From positions 1 through 14,021 of the forward strand of contig CAYRYP010000036.1 of the NCBI GenBank assembly GCA_964428485.1: a stretch of DNA of 14,021 bases, in the 5' to 3' direction. The first letter of the stretch is position 1. Every line of letters starts with the position of its first letter. Below, one piece after another: positions 13,194-14,021 of this stretch. Below the pieces are notes generated by a model. The model searched no databases and was not told where the DNA came from. It saw only the letters and a program-made list of their open reading frames with translations. The translations under genes were made by a program, and so were the position numbers. The stretch is from CAZPAN01 sp964428485 (GTDB lineage: Bacteria > Actinomycetota > Coriobacteriia > Coriobacteriales > CADBOM01).

Positions 13194-13679
13194 ATGCGGA
13201 GATACCCTGGTGGCCCTGCCAAGGGGCAGGAGAATCCAGGAGGTTATGAGGAGTGCAAGGCGAGGATGCTCAGGCTCATCTCGATGCGCGACTACACCGA
13301 GCATGGGATGTCGGCCAAGCTCCTCGCCGCCGGTTTTCAACCCGATGATGTCGAGAGGTGCGTGAAGCTCGCGGTCGAATCAAGGCTCATCGACGACATG
13401 AGATACGCCGAACTCTACATCGTCGCGAAGAAGGAGAGCGGCTGGGGGTGCGGGAAGATAATAGCTGGCCTGCATGAGAAGGGGATCGACTGCTCTGCAA
13501 TCGAGGGGTTCCCAGACGATCTCTTCCCCTTTGAGGAGGAGGTCGAGCGTGCGTCGAGATGCTTGCTTAGGCATAAGACCAGCTCCAAGAACCCCCGTGA
13601 GGCACACTTCAGGTTTTTGATGTCCAAGGGATATTCGAACGCGGTGTGTGCCCGCGCGCTCGAGCTTAATGCTCGATAG
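13194..13679 (+). CDS. recX: Regulatory protein RecX
   Basis: Small helical protein that binds RecA filaments and limits their activity. It is 161 aa, at the short end of the family, built of three-helix repeats. The first repeat carries the family pattern ARMLRLISMRDYTEHGMSAK (23-42), followed by a second with LIDDMRYAELYI (65-76) and a third with SKGYSNAVCARAL. About 20 N-terminal residues are polar and probably disordered; the next in-frame ATG is codon 25 (13266), so the start is not certain. It lies 6 nt after recA and is probably co-transcribed from the SOS promoter. Its last 14 nt overlap the end of panD on the other strand. Confidence 0.9.
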   Translation: MRRYPGGPAKGQENPGGYEECKARMLRLISMRDYTEHGMSAKLLAAGFQPDDVERCVKLAVESRLIDDMRYAELYIVAKKESGWGCGKIIAGLHEKGIDCSAIEGFPDDLFPFEEEVERASRCLLRHKTSSKNPREAHFRFLMSKGYSNAVCARALELNAR

Positions 13680-14019
13680 GCTCGTTTCTCTCGTTGACGA
13701 GGACGATCTTCGGTTTCTCAGAGTCGGCCTCATTCTCGGTCATCATCGCAAACGCCATGATTATCACCACGTCGCCGACTTTGCAGCACCTAGCTGCCGC
13801 CCCGTTCATGCAGATGCAGCCGCTTCCCCTCTCGCCACGCATCACATAGGTCTCGATCCTAGCGCCGTTGTTGACGTCCGCCACAAGCACCTTCTCGAAC
13901 TCTCGTATGTTGGCGAGCTCCATCAGCTCCTCGTCGATGGTGATGCTGCCGACGTACTCGATGTTGGCGTCGGTTACAGTGGCTCGGTGGATCTTAGATT
14001 TCAGCATGTTCAGGTACAT
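13666..14019 (-). CDS. panD: Aspartate 1-decarboxylase proenzyme
   Basis: Pyruvoyl enzyme that makes beta-alanine from L-aspartate for pantothenate and coenzyme A synthesis. The 117-aa proenzyme shows the self-cleavage site Gly24-Ser25 in YVGSITID, Lys9, the substrate-binding Arg54 and the catalytic Tyr58 in NGARIETYV, and GERGSGxICxNGAAAR (62-77). The start at 14019 matches the family (MxxxMLKSKIHRATVT); the ATG at 14007 would remove four residues. The start lies 2 nt from the window edge, so its ribosome-binding site is not visible. The 3' end overlaps recX by 14 nt in a convergent arrangement with no terminator between. Several cysteines (GCIC, RCC) are more than usual for the family. Confidence 0.95.
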   Translation of the reverse strand: MYLNMLKSKIHRATVTDANIEYVGSITIDEELMELANIREFEKVLVADVNNGARIETYVMRGERGSGCICMNGAAARCCKVGDVVIIMAFAMMTENEADSEKPKIVLVNERNEPIEH

Positions 14020-14021
14020 CG

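Overview
The window reads as a chromosomal segment of a GC-rich, anaerobic actinobacterium, most likely class Coriobacteriia (the Atopobium/Olsenella side). This is an inference. It rests on a yajQ-rimO-pgsA-cinA-recA-recX order of the actinobacterial kind, a Gram-positive type LexA box at recA, an oxygen-sensitive glycyl-radical activating enzyme, GTG starts, and tRNA genes with encoded CCA ends. No insertion sequence, phage gene, CRISPR array or rRNA was seen.

Left part (1-3470): a forward pair encodes serine O-acetyltransferase and undecaprenyl-diphosphate phosphatase. It converges, with a 2-nt gap, on a reverse-strand gene for a ManC-type (mannose-1-phosphate guanylyltransferase-like) protein. 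The catalytic motifs of that protein are replaced one after another, so it looks like a pseudoenzyme. tRNA-Glu(TTC) lies just upstream of it on the same strand.

Middle (3470-8503): a gene-free stretch rich in direct and inverted repeats precedes a lone activating enzyme of a glycyl-radical enzyme, with two extra 4Fe-4S motifs; its partner enzyme is not in the window. Then come tRNA-Phe(GAA) with its own promoter and terminator hairpin, and a short ModE-type winged-helix regulator (reverse). Threonine synthase (reverse) is divergent from an ApgM-family phosphotransferase that is probably the homoserine kinase of the threonine pathway.

Right part (8578-14019): yajQ, rimO and a fused pgsA-cinA gene are tightly packed (6-nt gap, then a 4-nt GTGA overlap). 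A 336-bp spacer follows, holding three 11-nt tandem repeats and a promoter with a perfect LexA box between its -35 and -10 elements; it drives recA and recX. panD (reverse) converges on recX with a 14-nt overlap.

Most genes are housekeeping. The points that most deserve follow-up are the ManC-like pseudoenzyme, the PgsA-CinA fusion, the homoserine kinase candidate beside thrC, the orphan radical-SAM activase and the repeat-rich region before it. All family calls come from recognising motifs and from remembered family sequences; no database search was run.
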